This document shows, piece after piece, positions 1 to 10,498 of a DNA stretch of 64,000 nucleotides (the first letter of the stretch is position 1; the number at the start of each line of letters is the position of its first letter). The stretch lies in assembly GCF_019222765.1 (NCBI RefSeq), contig NZ_CP078145.1, positions 5,952,001-6,016,000 of the forward strand. The letters are read 5' to 3'. The DNA is from Nocardia iowensis (GTDB lineage: Bacteria; Actinomycetota; Actinomycetes; Mycobacteriales; Mycobacteriaceae). Both the position numbers and the translations under genes were made by a program. Below the pieces are notes generated by a model that did not search any database, was not told where the DNA came from, and was given only the letters and a program-made list of their open reading frames with translations.

Positions 1-630
1 GACGAGCACATGGGGGATGACGCTGGTGAACCAGGAACCTGGTCCGAGAACGACCACATCGGCGTGTTCGATGGCCGAGGTGGCTTCCGGACTGGCCGGC
101 GGGTCGGACGGAATCAACCGCACCCGCCTGACCTTTCCCGGAGTGGTCGCGATGGCGACCTGGCCGCGAATACAGCGGCTGACCCGCGGATCTGCTTCCA
201 GCCCAGCCACATCCGCTTCGATATCGAGCGCGATGGGGGACATCGGAAGCACCCGCCCGGTGATGCGCAACATCTTCGCGACCTCGTCGAGCGCGGCAAC
301 GGGGTCACCGAGCACCTCGGCCAGTCCGGCCAGGATGAGGTTGCCGACCGAATGTCCGGCCAGCGCGCCGGTGCCGCCGAAGCGGTGCTGCACGGTCTTC
401 GTCCACACTCCGTCGGCGTCCGCGGCCAGCGCGGCCAGCGCCATCCGTAGATCGCCGGGCGGCAGTACGCCGAGTTCGGCGCGTAGCCGACCGGACGAAC
501 CGCCGTCGTCCGCGACGGTGACGACCGCGCAGATCTTTCTGGTCAGCCGCCGGACGGCGGTCAATGTCGCGTATAGGCCGTGCCCGCCACCCAGCGCGAC
601 AATGCCGGGATCGGATTCCCAACCTGTCAT
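1..630 (-). CDS. yvcK: Gluconeogenesis factor YvcK/CuvA family protein, partial (3' end outside window)
   Basis: The first 210 residues are present and open to the window edge. The protein starts MTGWESDPGIVALGGGHG, with the glycine-rich nucleotide/sugar-nucleotide-binding loop (ALGGGHGLYATL) and the VTVADDGGSSGRLR segment typical of the YvcK/CofD-like fold, then GTGALAGHSVGNLILAGL. YvcK proteins bind UDP-sugars and support growth on gluconeogenic carbon and cell-wall synthesis; they have no proven enzyme activity. The ATG overlaps the rapZ stop by 4 nt (ATGA), so translation is probably coupled. The order uvrC, rapZ, yvcK matches M. tuberculosis Rv1420-Rv1422, where whiA follows. Only the truncation by the window is unusual. 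Confidence 0.93.
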   Translation of the reverse strand, partial: MTGWESDPGIVALGGGHGLYATLTAVRRLTRKICAVVTVADDGGSSGRLRAELGVLPPGDLRMALAALAADADGVWTKTVQHRFGGTGALAGHSVGNLILAGLAEVLGDPVAALDEVAKMLRITGRVLPMSPIALDIEADVAGLEADPRVSRCIRGQVAIATTPGKVRRVRLIPSDPPASPEATSAIEHADVVVLGPGSWFTSVIPHVLV

Positions 631-1607
631 TCGCGCCCCAGATCCCGGTGGACGACCCGCACCACATCGGCTGGTTCCTCGGTCACGTCGGTGACCTCGC
701 TCATCAGTTCACCAAGAGCCTCGGCTATCGCCACGCTGCGGTGCCTGCCTCCGGTGCAGCCCACTGCCACGGTCATGTATCGCTTCCCCTCTTGGCGGTA
801 ACCGTTCATCGTCAGTTCGACCAGGTGGTGGCAGGTACGCAGGTAATCGTCCGCGCCGGGGCGCGACAGCACGTACTCGCTCACCACTGATTCCTGACCA
901 GTGTGTTCCCGCAATTCTGGAATCCAATGTGGATTAGGTAGAAAACGCACATCCAACACCATGTCGGCGTCCAGTGGAACCCCATGCTTGAAGCCGAAGG
1001 ATTGCACGGTCAGCTGCAGCGCGCTCGGCGCGCCGTCGCCGTACGCCTCCTCCAGCTTGCGGTGCAGCTGGTGGATGGAGAGCTCGGTGGTGTCGATGAC
1101 CAGATCGGCCGCCGCTTTCACGGCCGAGAGCCGGACCCGTTCAGCGGCGATGCCCGCCGAGAGGGTGCCGTCCTTGCTCTCGCTCTGCAGCGGATGGCGG
1201 CGCCGGGCGAAGCCGAAGCGCCGGATCAGCACGTCATCGGATGCCTCGAGAAACAGCACCCTGGTCTTGATGCCGAGTTTGCGCAGCTGTTCGGTGACCA
1301 CCGAGAGGTCACCGGTGAAGAACCTGCTGCGCACGTCCATCACCAGGGCAAGACTGCGGATCGGCGGGTCGGCCGAGGCGCCCAGTTCAACCATCCGGCC
1401 GATCAGCTCCGGCGGCAGGTTGTCCGTGACGTACCAGCCGAGGTCCTCCAGCACCCGGGCGGCGGTGCCGCGGCCCGCGCCGGATAGTCCGGTCACGATT
1501 ACAACCTCGACCTGCGGGTTCGCCGCTGAGACAGCGCTCGAGGGGCCGGCCCGCCCCTCGGTCTGTCGCGGATTGCCCGCAGTGTTGTTCGATTCGACGC
1601 GTGTCAT
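627..1607 (-). CDS. rapZ: RapZ/YvcJ family P-loop nucleotide-binding protein
   Basis: 326 residues, the size of RapZ/YvcJ proteins plus an N-terminal tail of about 30 poorly conserved residues. The Walker A loop GLSGAGRG lies at about residues 40-47, followed by GWYVTDNLPPELI. The C-terminal half has the family signature GCTGGRHRSVAIAEAL and ends HRDLGRE. Family members bind nucleotides; in E. coli RapZ is an RNase adaptor for GlmZ sRNA, but that partner system is not known in actinobacteria, so only the family assignment is firm. The gene is co-directional with uvrC and overlaps yvcK by 4 nt. The 250 nt upstream (1608-1860) hold no gene I can support. Confidence 0.93.
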   Translation of the reverse strand: MTRVESNNTAGNPRQTEGRAGPSSAVSAANPQVEVVIVTGLSGAGRGTAARVLEDLGWYVTDNLPPELIGRMVELGASADPPIRSLALVMDVRSRFFTGDLSVVTEQLRKLGIKTRVLFLEASDDVLIRRFGFARRRHPLQSESKDGTLSAGIAAERVRLSAVKAAADLVIDTTELSIHQLHRKLEEAYGDGAPSALQLTVQSFGFKHGVPLDADMVLDVRFLPNPHWIPELREHTGQESVVSEYVLSRPGADDYLRTCHHLVELTMNGYRQEGKRYMTVAVGCTGGRHRSVAIAEALGELMSEVTDVTEEPADVVRVVHRDLGRE

Positions 1608-1860
1608 GTCCTACCGGATCCGTCACACGACTGCGCCGCGCTGGCGCTCGGCTCCGCCGTGTGCCGTGGCACGCTGTGTCGTTGGTTCACTCGCTGCGCT
1701 CGCTCTCTGGTACCTCTCGAATCATCCCGCACCGGCTCCGGTATCGGGCGCAGACATGCGCGATGACCCTCCGTGGTGACAAGGACGGGTCACAAACATG
1801 TGTTGGAACGGTACCGAGGATATAGGTGGAAGGGAGCAAAGCCGACGATTCCGATGTACC

Positions 1861-3882
1861 TCAGTCCTCCCGTAGGGCAGCGAGCACTGCCTTGGCGGTC
1901 GCCAGGCCGATGCCGGGGACCTCGGTGATCTCGTCCACCGTGGCCTGCTTCAGTTTGGCGACGGAACCGAAATGGGTAACCAGCGCGGTTCGGCGCGCCG
2001 CGCCGAGCCCGGGCACCGAGTCCAGCGCGGACGCGGTCATCCGGCGGGAGCGTTTGCTGCGGTGGAAGGTGATCGCGAACCGGTGTGCCTCGTCGCGGAC
2101 CCGCTGCAACAGGAACAGGGCCTCGCTGTTGCGCGGCATGATCACCGGGTCGCTCTCCCCCGGCACCCACACCTCCTCGAGCCGTTTGGCCAGGCCGATC
2201 ACCGCGACGTCGGTGATGCCGAGCTCGTCGAGCACCTCCGCGGCGGCGGCGACCTGGGGTGCGCCACCGTCGACGACGTAGAGATTCGGCGGGTAGGAGA
2301 ACTTGCGCGGGCGGCCGGTCTGCGGATCGATGCCAGGGCGGGACACGAGTTCGGCCGCGTCATCACCGTTTTCGGCCGCTGAGTCCGACGCCGCCAGGTC
2401 CTCGCTCGCCATGAGCTCACGCTCTTTTTGCAGCTTGTAGAACCGTCGCCTGGTCACCTCTCGGATGCTGCCGACGTCGTCCGAACGGCCCTCGCCCGCG
2501 GCCTCCTTGATGGTGAAGTGGCGGTACTCGGATTTGCGGGCCAAGCCGTCCTCGAACACCACCAGCGAGGCGACCACGTCGGTGCCCTGCACGTGACTGA
2601 TGTCGACGCATTCGATCCGCAAGGGTGCGCTGTCGAGTTCGAGCGCGTCTTGAATGGCTTGTAGCGCAGCCGATCTCGAGGTGAGGTCGCCCGCACGCTT
2701 GAGTTTGTGCTGCTGCAGGGCCTCCATCGCGTTGCGCTGCACGGTCTCGGCGAGCGCCTTCTTGTCGCCGCGCTGCGGCACCCGCAGGCGCACGGCCGAG
2801 CCGCGCAGGTTGGCCAGCCACTCCTGGATCTGGTCGGCGTCGGCGGGGAGTTCGGGGACGAGCACCTCGCGCGGCACCACGGCGGTGGGCTGCTCGGCCT
2901 CGCCCAGTTCGGCGACGGCCACCTGCTCACCGTAGAACTGGGTGAGGAACTGCTCGACCAGCACGGCCATCTCGCTGCCCGCCTCCGGTGCGTCGATGGC
3001 ATCACCGGATTTGTCGACCACCCAGCCGCGCTGGCCGCGGACCCGGCCGTCACGGACGTGGAAGATCTGCACCGCCGCCTCCAACTCGTCGGTGGCGAAG
3101 GCGATCACGTCGGCGTCGGTGCCGGTACCGAGCACGACCGCCTGCTTCTCCAGCGCGCGGCGCAGCGCCTGCACGTCGTCGCGCAGGCGGGCGGCGTTCT
3201 CGAAATCCAGGTCCTCGGCGGCGTCCTGCATGCGGCGTTCCAGCTGGCGGACCATGCGGTCGGTGCGCCCGGCCAGGAAGTCGCAGAAGTCCTCCACGAT
3301 CTGGCGGTGCTCCGCGGCGCTGACCCGGCCGATGCACGGTGCCGAACACTTGTCGATGTAGCCGAGCAGGCAGGGGCGGCCGATCTGGTTGTGCCGCTTG
3401 AACACTCCGTTGGAGCAGGTGCGCGCGGGGAATACCCGCAGCAGCAGGTCGAGGGTTTCCCGGATCGCCCAGGCATGCGCGTAGGGGCCGAAGTAGCGCA
3501 CGCCCTTTTTGCGGGCGCCGCGGTAGACGAACAGCCGGGGAAACTCCTCGTTCAACGTCACCGCGAGCACCGGATACGACTTGTCGTCGCGGTAGCGCAC
3601 GTTGAAGCGCGGGTCGAATTCCTTGATCCAGTTGTATTCGAGCTGCAGCGCCTCCACCTCGGTGGAGACCACCGTCCACTCCACACTCGCCGCCGTGGTG
3701 ACCATCTGCCGGGTGCGCGGGTGCAGCGAGGCGACGTCGGCGAAGTAGGAGTTCAGCCTGCTCCGCAGGCTCTTTGCCTTGCCGACGTAGATGACCTGCC
3801 GATGCGCGTCCCGGAACTTGTATACCCCTGGTTCGACGGGAATCGTGCCCGGTTTGGGCCGGTACGTCGCTGGATCTGCCAC
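1861..3882 (-). CDS. uvrC: Excinuclease ABC subunit C (UvrC)
   Basis: 673 residues, normal for UvrC. The dual-incision nuclease of nucleotide excision repair makes both cuts around a UvrB-marked lesion. The GIY-YIG domain is at about residues 16-95 (GVYKFRD, then [13 protein letters not shown]). The UVR/UvrB-binding segment is near 205-240 ([16 protein letters not shown]). The RNase H-like 5' nuclease half follows ([17 protein letters not shown] and [11 protein letters not shown]). Two helix-hairpin-helix motifs close the protein ([10 protein letters not shown] and [11 protein letters not shown]). An acidic insertion of about 35 residues (near 470-505) precedes [14 protein letters not shown] and is probably a surface loop. 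It lies 9 nt downstream of the small membrane protein gene and upstream of rapZ, as in mycobacteria. Confidence 0.97.
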   Translation of the reverse strand: MADPATYRPKPGTIPVEPGVYKFRDAHRQVIYVGKAKSLRSRLNSYFADVASLHPRTRQMVTTAASVEWTVVSTEVEALQLEYNWIKEFDPRFNVRYRDDKSYPVLAVTLNEEFPRLFVYRGARKKGVRYFGPYAHAWAIRETLDLLLRVFPARTCSNGVFKRHNQIGRPCLLGYIDKCSAPCIGRVSAAEHRQIVEDFCDFLAGRTDRMVRQLERRMQDAAEDLDFENAARLRDDVQALRRALEKQAVVLGTGTDADVIAFATDELEAAVQIFHVRDGRVRGQRGWVVDKSGDAIDAPEAGSEMAVLVEQFLTQFYGEQVAVAELGEAEQPTAVVPREVLVPELPADADQIQEWLANLRGSAVRLRVPQRGDKKALAETVQRNAMEALQQHKLKRAGDLTSRSAALQAIQDALELDSAPLRIECVDISHVQGTDVVASLVVFEDGLARKSEYRHFTIKEAAGEGRSDDVGSIREVTRRRFYKLQKERELMASEDLAASDSAAENGDDAAELVSRPGIDPQTGRPRKFSYPPNLYVVDGGAPQVAAAAEVLDELGITDVAVIGLAKRLEEVWVPGESDPVIMPRNSEALFLLQRVRDEAHRFAITFHRSKRSRRMTASALDSVPGLGAARRTALVTHFGSVAKLKQATVDEITEVPGIGLATAKAVLAALRED

Positions 3883-3891
3883 CTGTCAAGC

Positions 3892-4329
3892 CTAACTAGG
3901 AGGTCCGACAGGGCTGGCGAACCATGCCTTCGTTGCGGGGCGGCACAACTGGTAGACGATGGCGGGGGTGGTCGCGAGTGAATAGACCACCGCCACCAGC
4001 CACAGTCCGGGTGGGATGTCGATGGGGTGGGTGCGCAGGCCGACCACCGCCTGGGCGGCGGCCAAGATGATCGCCAGGACGCGCACGCCGGTCGCGCCTC
4101 GGGTGAACCCGCAGACGACGATGCCGAGTAGCCAGCTGAACAGGAACTGGATCGCGGCGCCGCCCGCGGCTTCCCCACCGAACGCCAGTCCCATGATCAC
4201 CGGATAGGCGAGACCGAATCCGGCCAACCCCCAGGCGGCTTCCCTTGCTTCACGAGCAGGTATGGGTATGTCGTCCGGTTCCCAGGTTTCGGCGACAGCA
4301 CAATCCTCGTCCGAAAATTCCGCGCGCAC
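3892..4329 (-). CDS. Small integral membrane protein of unknown function
   Basis: 145 residues with a hydrophilic acidic N terminus of about 30 residues and four predicted membrane helices (about 32-52, 59-75, 81-98 and 107-127). I do not recognise a family or catalytic motif. The gene ends 9 nt before uvrC and probably shares its transcript; in mycobacteria small membrane or lipoprotein genes also precede uvrC. The N-terminal WEPDDIPIPAREAREAAWG segment would be cytoplasmic under the positive-inside rule. No role can be assigned from the sequence. Confidence 0.7.
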   Translation of the reverse strand: MRAEFSDEDCAVAETWEPDDIPIPAREAREAAWGLAGFGLAYPVIMGLAFGGEAAGGAAIQFLFSWLLGIVVCGFTRGATGVRVLAIILAAAQAVVGLRTHPIDIPPGLWLVAVVYSLATTPAIVYQLCRPATKAWFASPVGPPS

Positions 4330-4492
4330 GGCGCTCCCCCAACTTCAGGTCGACACTCTCGGCCCGAATCAACGGGCGCGCCGGCAGAACGGTAGAGCAC
4401 CCGGGAGAGTCGGACAACTCGGGCGCTGCGGCGGTGCGCCGGGAATGATCCGGCGCTGATATCGGCGGTCGAGTTCGGGGTAACCGGTGGGA

Positions 4493-5188
4493 TCAGTGGC
4501 GCTGCGAAAGTCCGTGCTGGCGTAGGGCATCGAGGAGGCCGGATGGGCGCTCGCGGGTCGGCAGGGGTTCTACCAGGGCGAATCGGCAGCCGAGTGTGGT
4601 TGCGCCACCGTCTGCTTCGGCGCTGTCGCCGACCATCAAGGCGGCCTCGGGATCGACGCCGAGTTTGTCGAGGGTAGCGGCGAAAATACGGGGATCCGGT
4701 TTCACCGCGCCGATTTCGAACGACAGGGCGAAGGCTTCGACATATCGGTCCCAGTTGCGGCTGGTGAAGGCGGGGCGGATGTCGAAGGCGATATTGCTTA
4801 CCACGCCGACCTGAATGCCCTGGGCCGCAAGCAGAGTCAGCGATTCTTCGACGTCGGGGTAGGGCGTCCAGGCCATCGGGTCGATCAAGCGCTCGTAGAG
4901 GACGGCCGCTTGGTCGTCGGTCGGTACGCCGGACTTGCGAAGGACTTCGAGGTACGCCCGTCGGTGCAGCTTCGGGTCCAGGTCCCGGTTGTCCCAGGCG
5001 TGCTGGCCCGCCGCGTCGAACTGGACGAGTTGATCGACGGGCGCCGTCATCCGGCGCAGGATCTCGGCCTTCTCGTGCACGTCGAAGGGGCGGCCGTCGG
5101 CCGCTACCAGCGCCTCACCCCACGATTCGTCCTCCTCCAGTCGAAACAAGGTCCCGGAATAGTCGAAGAGCACCGCCTCGATGGTCAC
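4493..5188 (-). CDS. HAD-superfamily hydrolase
   Basis: 231 residues with the four HAD motifs: motif I DYSGTLF (residues 8-14), motif II VVSNIAFD, motif III lysine in GAVKPDPRIF, and motif IV MVGDSAEADGGATTLG. The alpha-helical cap lies between motifs I and II, as in subfamily I. Motif I has Ser where phosphatases have the second Asp (DxDxT), so the usual general acid/base is missing. This resembles dehalogenase- or phosphonatase-type motifs more than a standard phosphomonoesterase, and the substrate cannot be predicted. The gene stands alone between the uvrC transcript and ggt. Confidence 0.88.
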   Translation of the reverse strand: MTIEAVLFDYSGTLFRLEEDESWGEALVAADGRPFDVHEKAEILRRMTAPVDQLVQFDAAGQHAWDNRDLDPKLHRRAYLEVLRKSGVPTDDQAAVLYERLIDPMAWTPYPDVEESLTLLAAQGIQVGVVSNIAFDIRPAFTSRNWDRYVEAFALSFEIGAVKPDPRIFAATLDKLGVDPEAALMVGDSAEADGGATTLGCRFALVEPLPTRERPSGLLDALRQHGLSQRH

Positions 5189-5398
5189 CGGACCAGCCTA
5201 CCGACGGGTCGGTGTGCGGTGCGGTCAGCGCAGGTGGTGCGCGGTCCGGTCGGGCCTGGGCGACAAACGGTGGCGCGCAGTCGCGTTCATCTCGATCCAC
5301 CCAGTGCCGCATTCTTGCGATCCACTGCTTGCCGGTCGACACCGGCGTGGTGCCAAAAACGCTCACCCTGTACCGGTGCCGACAGTTAGAGTCCCAGC

Positions 5399-7363
5399 AT
5401 GAGGCGCGCGCGACGAACCTGGACCGGTGTGGCGGCGGCGATGCTGCTCACGCTAGGGACGGTCACGGCTTGTTCTTCCGATGAGGACACGGCCGGAGGC
5501 GTCTGCGAGACGGTCCCGAACGGGACACCCGTGGCCGCGACTCCGGGTGCCACCGGGGGCAAGACGCAGGACATCAGCACCAACCCGGAGATCTCCACCG
5601 GATACCGGTCGGGGATGACACCGGTGCGCACGAAAACGTACGCGGTGGCGACGGCGAATCCGGTGGCGACGAAGGCCGCGTGCGCGGTGCTGCGTGCGGG
5701 CGGTACCGCCGCGGACGCGTTGATCACGGCGCAGACGGTGCTCGGGCTGGTGGAGCCGCAGGCATCGGGCATCGGCGGCGGCTCGTTCCTGATGTATTAC
5801 GACGCCACCGCCAAAACCATCGACGCCTACGACGGGCGTGAAGTCGCGCCCGCGGCGGCGACCGAGAACTATCTGCGCTGGGTCAGCGACGCCGACCGGA
5901 CCGAGCCGAAGCCGAACACCCGGGCCAGCGGCCGATCCATCGGCGTGCCCGGGGTGCTGCGGATGCTGGAGATGGCGCACCGCGACCACGGCAAGTCCGG
6001 CTGGCGCGAACTGTTCGACCCGGCCATCGAGCTGGCCGATCGCGGGTTCCCGATCAGTCCGCGATTCGCCGGGCAGATCGCCGAATCGGCCAAGGATCTC
6101 GCTACGGACGAGGCGGCGAAGGCGTACTTCCTGACTCCCGACGGCACACCCAAGGCCGCGGACACCATGCTGACCAACCCGGCAATGGCGAAGACGTTGG
6201 GCGCCATCGCCTCCGAAGGCGCCCAGGCGTTCTATACCGGCGCCATCGCGCGCGACATCGTGGACGCGGCCACCTCCGCCTCCGGCGGGCGCACGCCCAG
6301 TCTGATGACCACCGCCGATCTGGCGAACTACCAGGCGAAGAAGCGCACCGCCCTCTGCACGACCTACCGCGCGCACGAGATCTGCGGCATGCCGAATCCG
6401 TCCTCCGGAGGCAGCACCGTCGCCGCCACCCTCGGCATTCTGGAGAACTTCGACCTGGCCGCCCTGCCGCCGGACAACCTCGGTACCGGTTCCGACGCCC
6501 GCAACGGTGGCAAGCCGAAGGCCGAGGCGGTCCACCTCATCGCGGAAGCCGAACGCCTCGCCTATGCCGACCGCAACAAGTACGTCGCCGACACGGATTT
6601 CATTCCGCTGCCCGGCAATTCGCCCGACACCCTGCTGAACAAGGACTACCTGAAGCAGCGCTCCGGACTCATAGACCGCGGCCGCAGCATGGGCACCGCC
6701 CAACCCGGCGACTTCGGCCCCGTCCCGCTCGGCGTCGGCCCGCAGCCACCCGAACACGGCACCAGCCACATCTCCGTGGTGGACCAGTACGGCAACGCCG
6801 CCGCCATGACCACCACCGTGGAATCCGCCTTCGGCTCATTCCACCTCGTCAACGGATTCGTGCTGAACAACCAGCTCACCGACTTCTCCGCCGACCCGCT
6901 CGGCACCGACGGCGCACCGGTCGCCAACCGGATCCAGCCCAACAAGCGCCCCCGCAGCTCGATGGCCCCCACCCTGGTCTTCGACAAGGCCCCCGACGGC
7001 ACCCGCGGCCCCCTCACCCACCTCACCGGCTCCCCCGGCGGCTCGGTGATCATCCAGTTCGTCGTGAAAACCCTCATCGGCATGCTCGATTGGGGCCTCG
7101 ACCCCCAACAAGCCGTCTCCGCCCTCTCCTTCGGCGCAGGCAACACCCCCACCACCGGCCTCGGCGGCGAACACCCCAGCATCAACACCACCGACAACGG
7201 CAACCACGACGCCCTGGTCCTCCGCCTACGCGAACTAGGCCACCAGGTCTCCGTAGCCCCCCAATCCAGCGGCCTGAGCGCCTTGAAACGCGACAGCACC
7301 AACTGGTGGACCGGCGGCGCCGACCCCCGCCGAGAAGGAGCAGTCCTCGGCGACACCCGCTGA
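5399..7363 (+). CDS. ggt: Gamma-glutamyltranspeptidase, lipoprotein form
   Basis: 654 residues. The N terminus is a lipoprotein signal peptide ending in a lipobox (GTVTAC, Cys near residue 26), so the enzyme should be anchored on the outer face of the membrane. It cleaves gamma-glutamyl bonds of glutathione-like compounds. The maturation and nucleophile threonine is in EHGTSHISVVDQYGNAA (Thr about 455), followed by SAFGSFHLVNGFVLNNQ; this matches the autoprocessing site that splits the precursor into large and small subunits. GIGGGSFLMYY and SPGGSVIIQF are further family motifs. It is comparable to M. tuberculosis GgtB (Rv2394). No clear Shine-Dalgarno lies before the ATG; a TAGAGT hexamer just upstream may be a -10 for a near-leaderless mRNA. 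Confidence 0.95.
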   Translation: MRRARRTWTGVAAAMLLTLGTVTACSSDEDTAGGVCETVPNGTPVAATPGATGGKTQDISTNPEISTGYRSGMTPVRTKTYAVATANPVATKAACAVLRAGGTAADALITAQTVLGLVEPQASGIGGGSFLMYYDATAKTIDAYDGREVAPAAATENYLRWVSDADRTEPKPNTRASGRSIGVPGVLRMLEMAHRDHGKSGWRELFDPAIELADRGFPISPRFAGQIAESAKDLATDEAAKAYFLTPDGTPKAADTMLTNPAMAKTLGAIASEGAQAFYTGAIARDIVDAATSASGGRTPSLMTTADLANYQAKKRTALCTTYRAHEICGMPNPSSGGSTVAATLGILENFDLAALPPDNLGTGSDARNGGKPKAEAVHLIAEAERLAYADRNKYVADTDFIPLPGNSPDTLLNKDYLKQRSGLIDRGRSMGTAQPGDFGPVPLGVGPQPPEHGTSHISVVDQYGNAAAMTTTVESAFGSFHLVNGFVLNNQLTDFSADPLGTDGAPVANRIQPNKRPRSSMAPTLVFDKAPDGTRGPLTHLTGSPGGSVIIQFVVKTLIGMLDWGLDPQQAVSALSFGAGNTPTTGLGGEHPSINTTDNGNHDALVLRLRELGHQVSVAPQSSGLSALKRDSTNWWTGGADPRREGAVLGDTR

Positions 7364-7463
7364 GCCGTCGCCCGCCCGTCCTCAACGGAACAGAGTCGAG
7401 GCAAAGCCCAAGACTCATGTCCCGTTGATCATGAACTGGCGATGGGGTCGGGTGGCCTGGTGG

Positions 7464-8003
7464 TCAGACGGGGCGGAGCAGGCCGTAGATGATGGGGCCT
7501 TTGTTTATGGGGAGCTCCGCTACCAAGCGGAATCCGACGTGCTCGGCCATTGACCTGCTCGTTTGGTTCGTGGCTACCACGAAGCAGTCGACGTTGCTGG
7601 TCGCTACGCGGGTCCGGACGATGTCGGATACGCGGCTGTTGCCTTGGGCGTGGGGCAGCGATCCGCCGGCCGCCAGATATAGGTGCGGCTGTTTCGGTCT
7701 GAGGTGCTCCATGCGTCGCGACGTCGCGAGGACTCTCGGTAGCGCAAGTCCCAGGGCGCGCAGCAGACTTCCCGGTTTCGCCGCCATCGAGGTGACACCC
7801 GGCGGGTCCCACAGGACGACGCTCACTATGTCGTTCGTGTCATCCCGCACCGTATCCACGATGCCGTTTCGCCGCCTCGACTCGACGCGGGATTCCCAGA
7901 AGTAGGGCAGTGCGCGGCGTCGCCGGTCGGCGTCGGGCCAGAAGTAGGTCATCAGCGGATCGTCGGCGAAGGCCTGTGCGAGGACTCCGGCTTCCGGTGT
8001 CAT
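7464..8003 (-). CDS. GNAT-family N-acetyltransferase
   Basis: 179 residues of GNAT type: an N-terminal ADDPLMTYFWPD segment, YLAAGGSLPHAQGNSRV (beta4 to the pyrophosphate-binding loop) and the C-terminal FVVATNQTSRSMAEHVGF (residues about 140-157), typical of acetyltransferases that put the acyl donor next to beta5. The loop that normally reads Q/RxxGxG/A is QGNSRV here, one glycine short, so acetyl-CoA binding may be weakened. Substrate unknown. It is convergent with ggt, with 100 nt between the stop codons, and lies upstream of nothing obviously related. Confidence 0.78.
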   Translation of the reverse strand: MTPEAGVLAQAFADDPLMTYFWPDADRRRRALPYFWESRVESRRRNGIVDTVRDDTNDIVSVVLWDPPGVTSMAAKPGSLLRALGLALPRVLATSRRMEHLRPKQPHLYLAAGGSLPHAQGNSRVSDIVRTRVATSNVDCFVVATNQTSRSMAEHVGFRLVAELPINKGPIIYGLLRPV

Positions 8004-8052
8004 GGCTCGAGAATATGCCCGGATGTGGCGGAAACTGTGGTTACGCCATCGA

Positions 8053-8544
8053 TCAGTCGTGGGTGGTGGTGTATTTCGCGCCCAGGTCGCGGAGTTGGTC
8101 TAGGGCTTGGGCGGCGTGGTGTTTGTCGTTGGAGCGGATGGCGAGGAGGGGGACGTAGTCGTCGTTGACGAGTTCTAGGCGGGCCCAGGATTTGTGGTCG
8201 GGGAAGGACACACCACGGACTGTTTCCCAGGGGAAGTCGTTGTCGCCCAGGACATTTCGTACCGAGACGCCTTGGGCGCCAGCGCGTACCCGGGGCCGGG
8301 TGAGCATCAGGACGGCGCTGGCGATGAGGATGCCGATGACGATCATGGCGATCTGGTCGGCGACTCGGAAGTTCACGCCGGTCGAACCGGTGCGCAGCCA
8401 GATGCCGCCGGCGAGGAATGCGGCGGCGATCAGGGTGGCGATGATCCGACAGTTGCGGACCGCGCGGCGCGGACGCACCTCGAATTCCCACTCGGGCGTA
8501 GCAGCGGGTTCGGCGTTCCTGCGGAAGATACGGACGACCGGCAT
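8053..8544 (-). CDS. PH-domain membrane protein adjacent to ribH
   Basis: 163 residues from the ATG at 8544, chosen because GGAGG lies 7 nt upstream; an upstream extension to 8604 lacks such a site. Two membrane helices (about residues 34-53 and 62-82) are followed by a bacterial pleckstrin-homology-like domain (AGAQGVSVRNVLGDNDFPW to the C terminus). In M. tuberculosis a similar protein (Rv1417) also follows ribH. The role is unknown; the conserved placement suggests co-transcription with the riboflavin genes rather than a riboflavin function. Confidence 0.82.
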   Translation of the reverse strand: MPVVRIFRRNAEPAATPEWEFEVRPRRAVRNCRIIATLIAAAFLAGGIWLRTGSTGVNFRVADQIAMIVIGILIASAVLMLTRPRVRAGAQGVSVRNVLGDNDFPWETVRGVSFPDHKSWARLELVNDDYVPLLAIRSNDKHHAAQALDQLRDLGAKYTTTHD

Positions 8545-8607
8545 CGACTTACCTCCGCGTTCGCCGCGGCATCGCACAGTCCGCCAACGGACTCCGAGCT
8601 GCACCCA

Positions 8608-9108
<501 letters not shown>

Positions 9109-9117
9109 TCAGCGGAA

Positions 9118-10362
9118 TCAGCGGGCGGTCTCGCCCAGATCGAGGTCGTCGAGCCCGATCAGATCGTGGCCCATCCGGTCGCGCTTGGTCCGCAGGTACC
9201 GTAGGTTTTCGGCGTTGGCGCGCAACGGCATCGGCACCCGCTCGGTGATCCGCAGCCCGTATCCGTCGAGGCCGACGCGTTTGGCCGGATTGTTGGTGAG
9301 CAGCCGCATCGAGCGAATCCCGAGGTCTACCAGGATCTGTGCGCCGGTGCCGTAGTCGCGGGCGTCGGCGGGCAGGCCGAGTTCCAGGTTCGCGTCGACC
9401 GTGTCGTGGCCGGAATCCTGCAACTGGTAGGCCTGCAGCTTGTGCATCAGCCCGATGCCGCGGCCCTCGTGCCCGCGCATGTAGAGCACCACACCGCGGC
9501 CTTCCGCGGCCACCATTTCCAGCGCGGCGTCCAGCTGCGGACCGCAGTCGCACCGCAGCGAGCCGAACACATCACCGGTGAGGCACTCGGAATGCACCCG
9601 CACCAGCACATCGTCGCCGTCGGCGAGATCGCCGCGGACCAGCGCGACGTGCTCGACCTCGTCATAGATGCTCTGGTAACCCACGGCCATGAATTCGCCG
9701 TGCGCCGTGGGGATTCGCGCCTCGGCGACCCGCACCACGTGCTTCTCGTGCTTGCGCCGCCAGGCGATCATGTCGGCGATGGAGATCAGCGCGAGGTTGT
9801 GCTCGTCGGCGAAGACGCGCAGCTCCTCGGTGCGGGCCATGTGGCCCTCGTCCTTCTGGCTGACGATTTCACAGATCACACCCGCGGGACGCAACCCGGC
9901 CATCCGGGACAGGTCGACCGCGGCCTCGGTGTGGCCGGGGCGGCGCAGCACGCCACCGTCCTTCGCGCGCAACGGGACCACGTGCCCGGGCCTGGTGAAG
10001 TCGTCCGCCTTCGCCTCGTCGGAGGCGAGCAGCCGCATGGTGGTTGCGCGGTCGGCGCCGGAGATGCCGGTGGTGATGCCTTCGCGGGCATCGACCGACA
10101 CCGTGTAGGCGGTGCCGTGCTTGTCCTGGTTCAACGCGTACATCGGCGGCAGGCCGAGCCGGTCGCAGTCGTCACCCGTCAGTGGCACACAGATATAACC
10201 GGAGGTATAGCGAATCATGAAGGCCACCAGCTCGGGGGTGGCCTTCTCGGCCGCGAAGATGAGGTCGCCCTCGTTCTCGCGGTCCTCGTCGTCGACGACG
10301 ACAACCGCCTTACCGGCGGCGATGTCGGCGACTGCGCGCTCGATGGTGTCGAACCTGGTCAC
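9118..10362 (-). CDS. ribBA: Bifunctional 3,4-dihydroxy-2-butanone-4-phosphate synthase / GTP cyclohydrolase II
   Basis: 414 residues from GTG. The N-terminal domain (about 1-200) is the RibB enzyme, with the acidic metal-binding segment [16 protein letters not shown], then [19 protein letters not shown] and GHTEAAVDL. The C-terminal domain (about 208-410) is GTP cyclohydrolase II, with the zinc cysteines in [19 protein letters not shown] and the motif [12 protein letters not shown]. Together they supply both riboflavin precursors from ribulose 5-phosphate and GTP. Equivalent to M. tuberculosis ribA2 (Rv1415). It lies 136 nt downstream of ribE on the same strand. Confidence 0.97.
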   Translation of the reverse strand: MTRFDTIERAVADIAAGKAVVVVDDEDRENEGDLIFAAEKATPELVAFMIRYTSGYICVPLTGDDCDRLGLPPMYALNQDKHGTAYTVSVDAREGITTGISGADRATTMRLLASDEAKADDFTRPGHVVPLRAKDGGVLRRPGHTEAAVDLSRMAGLRPAGVICEIVSQKDEGHMARTEELRVFADEHNLALISIADMIAWRRKHEKHVVRVAEARIPTAHGEFMAVGYQSIYDEVEHVALVRGDLADGDDVLVRVHSECLTGDVFGSLRCDCGPQLDAALEMVAAEGRGVVLYMRGHEGRGIGLMHKLQAYQLQDSGHDTVDANLELGLPADARDYGTGAQILVDLGIRSMRLLTNNPAKRVGLDGYGLRITERVPMPLRANAENLRYLRTKRDRMGHDLIGLDDLDLGETAR

Positions 10363-10498
10363 GTCTGTTGTGCTCCATCTCGAAATAGGTCCGCCCCTAC
10401 AGTACGGCGTCGCCCGCGGGTGTTCCGCGCCCGGCCGCGTAAGGGGCGCGGCGCGACGAAGCTGGTCGGCAGGCCGGGCCCGGCTTGCGCGAAGTCGC

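Noticed and set aside
8545..8604. N-terminal extension of the PH-domain protein
   Set aside because: A strong GGAGG site lies correctly before the internal ATG at 8544 and the extension is non-conserved-looking.
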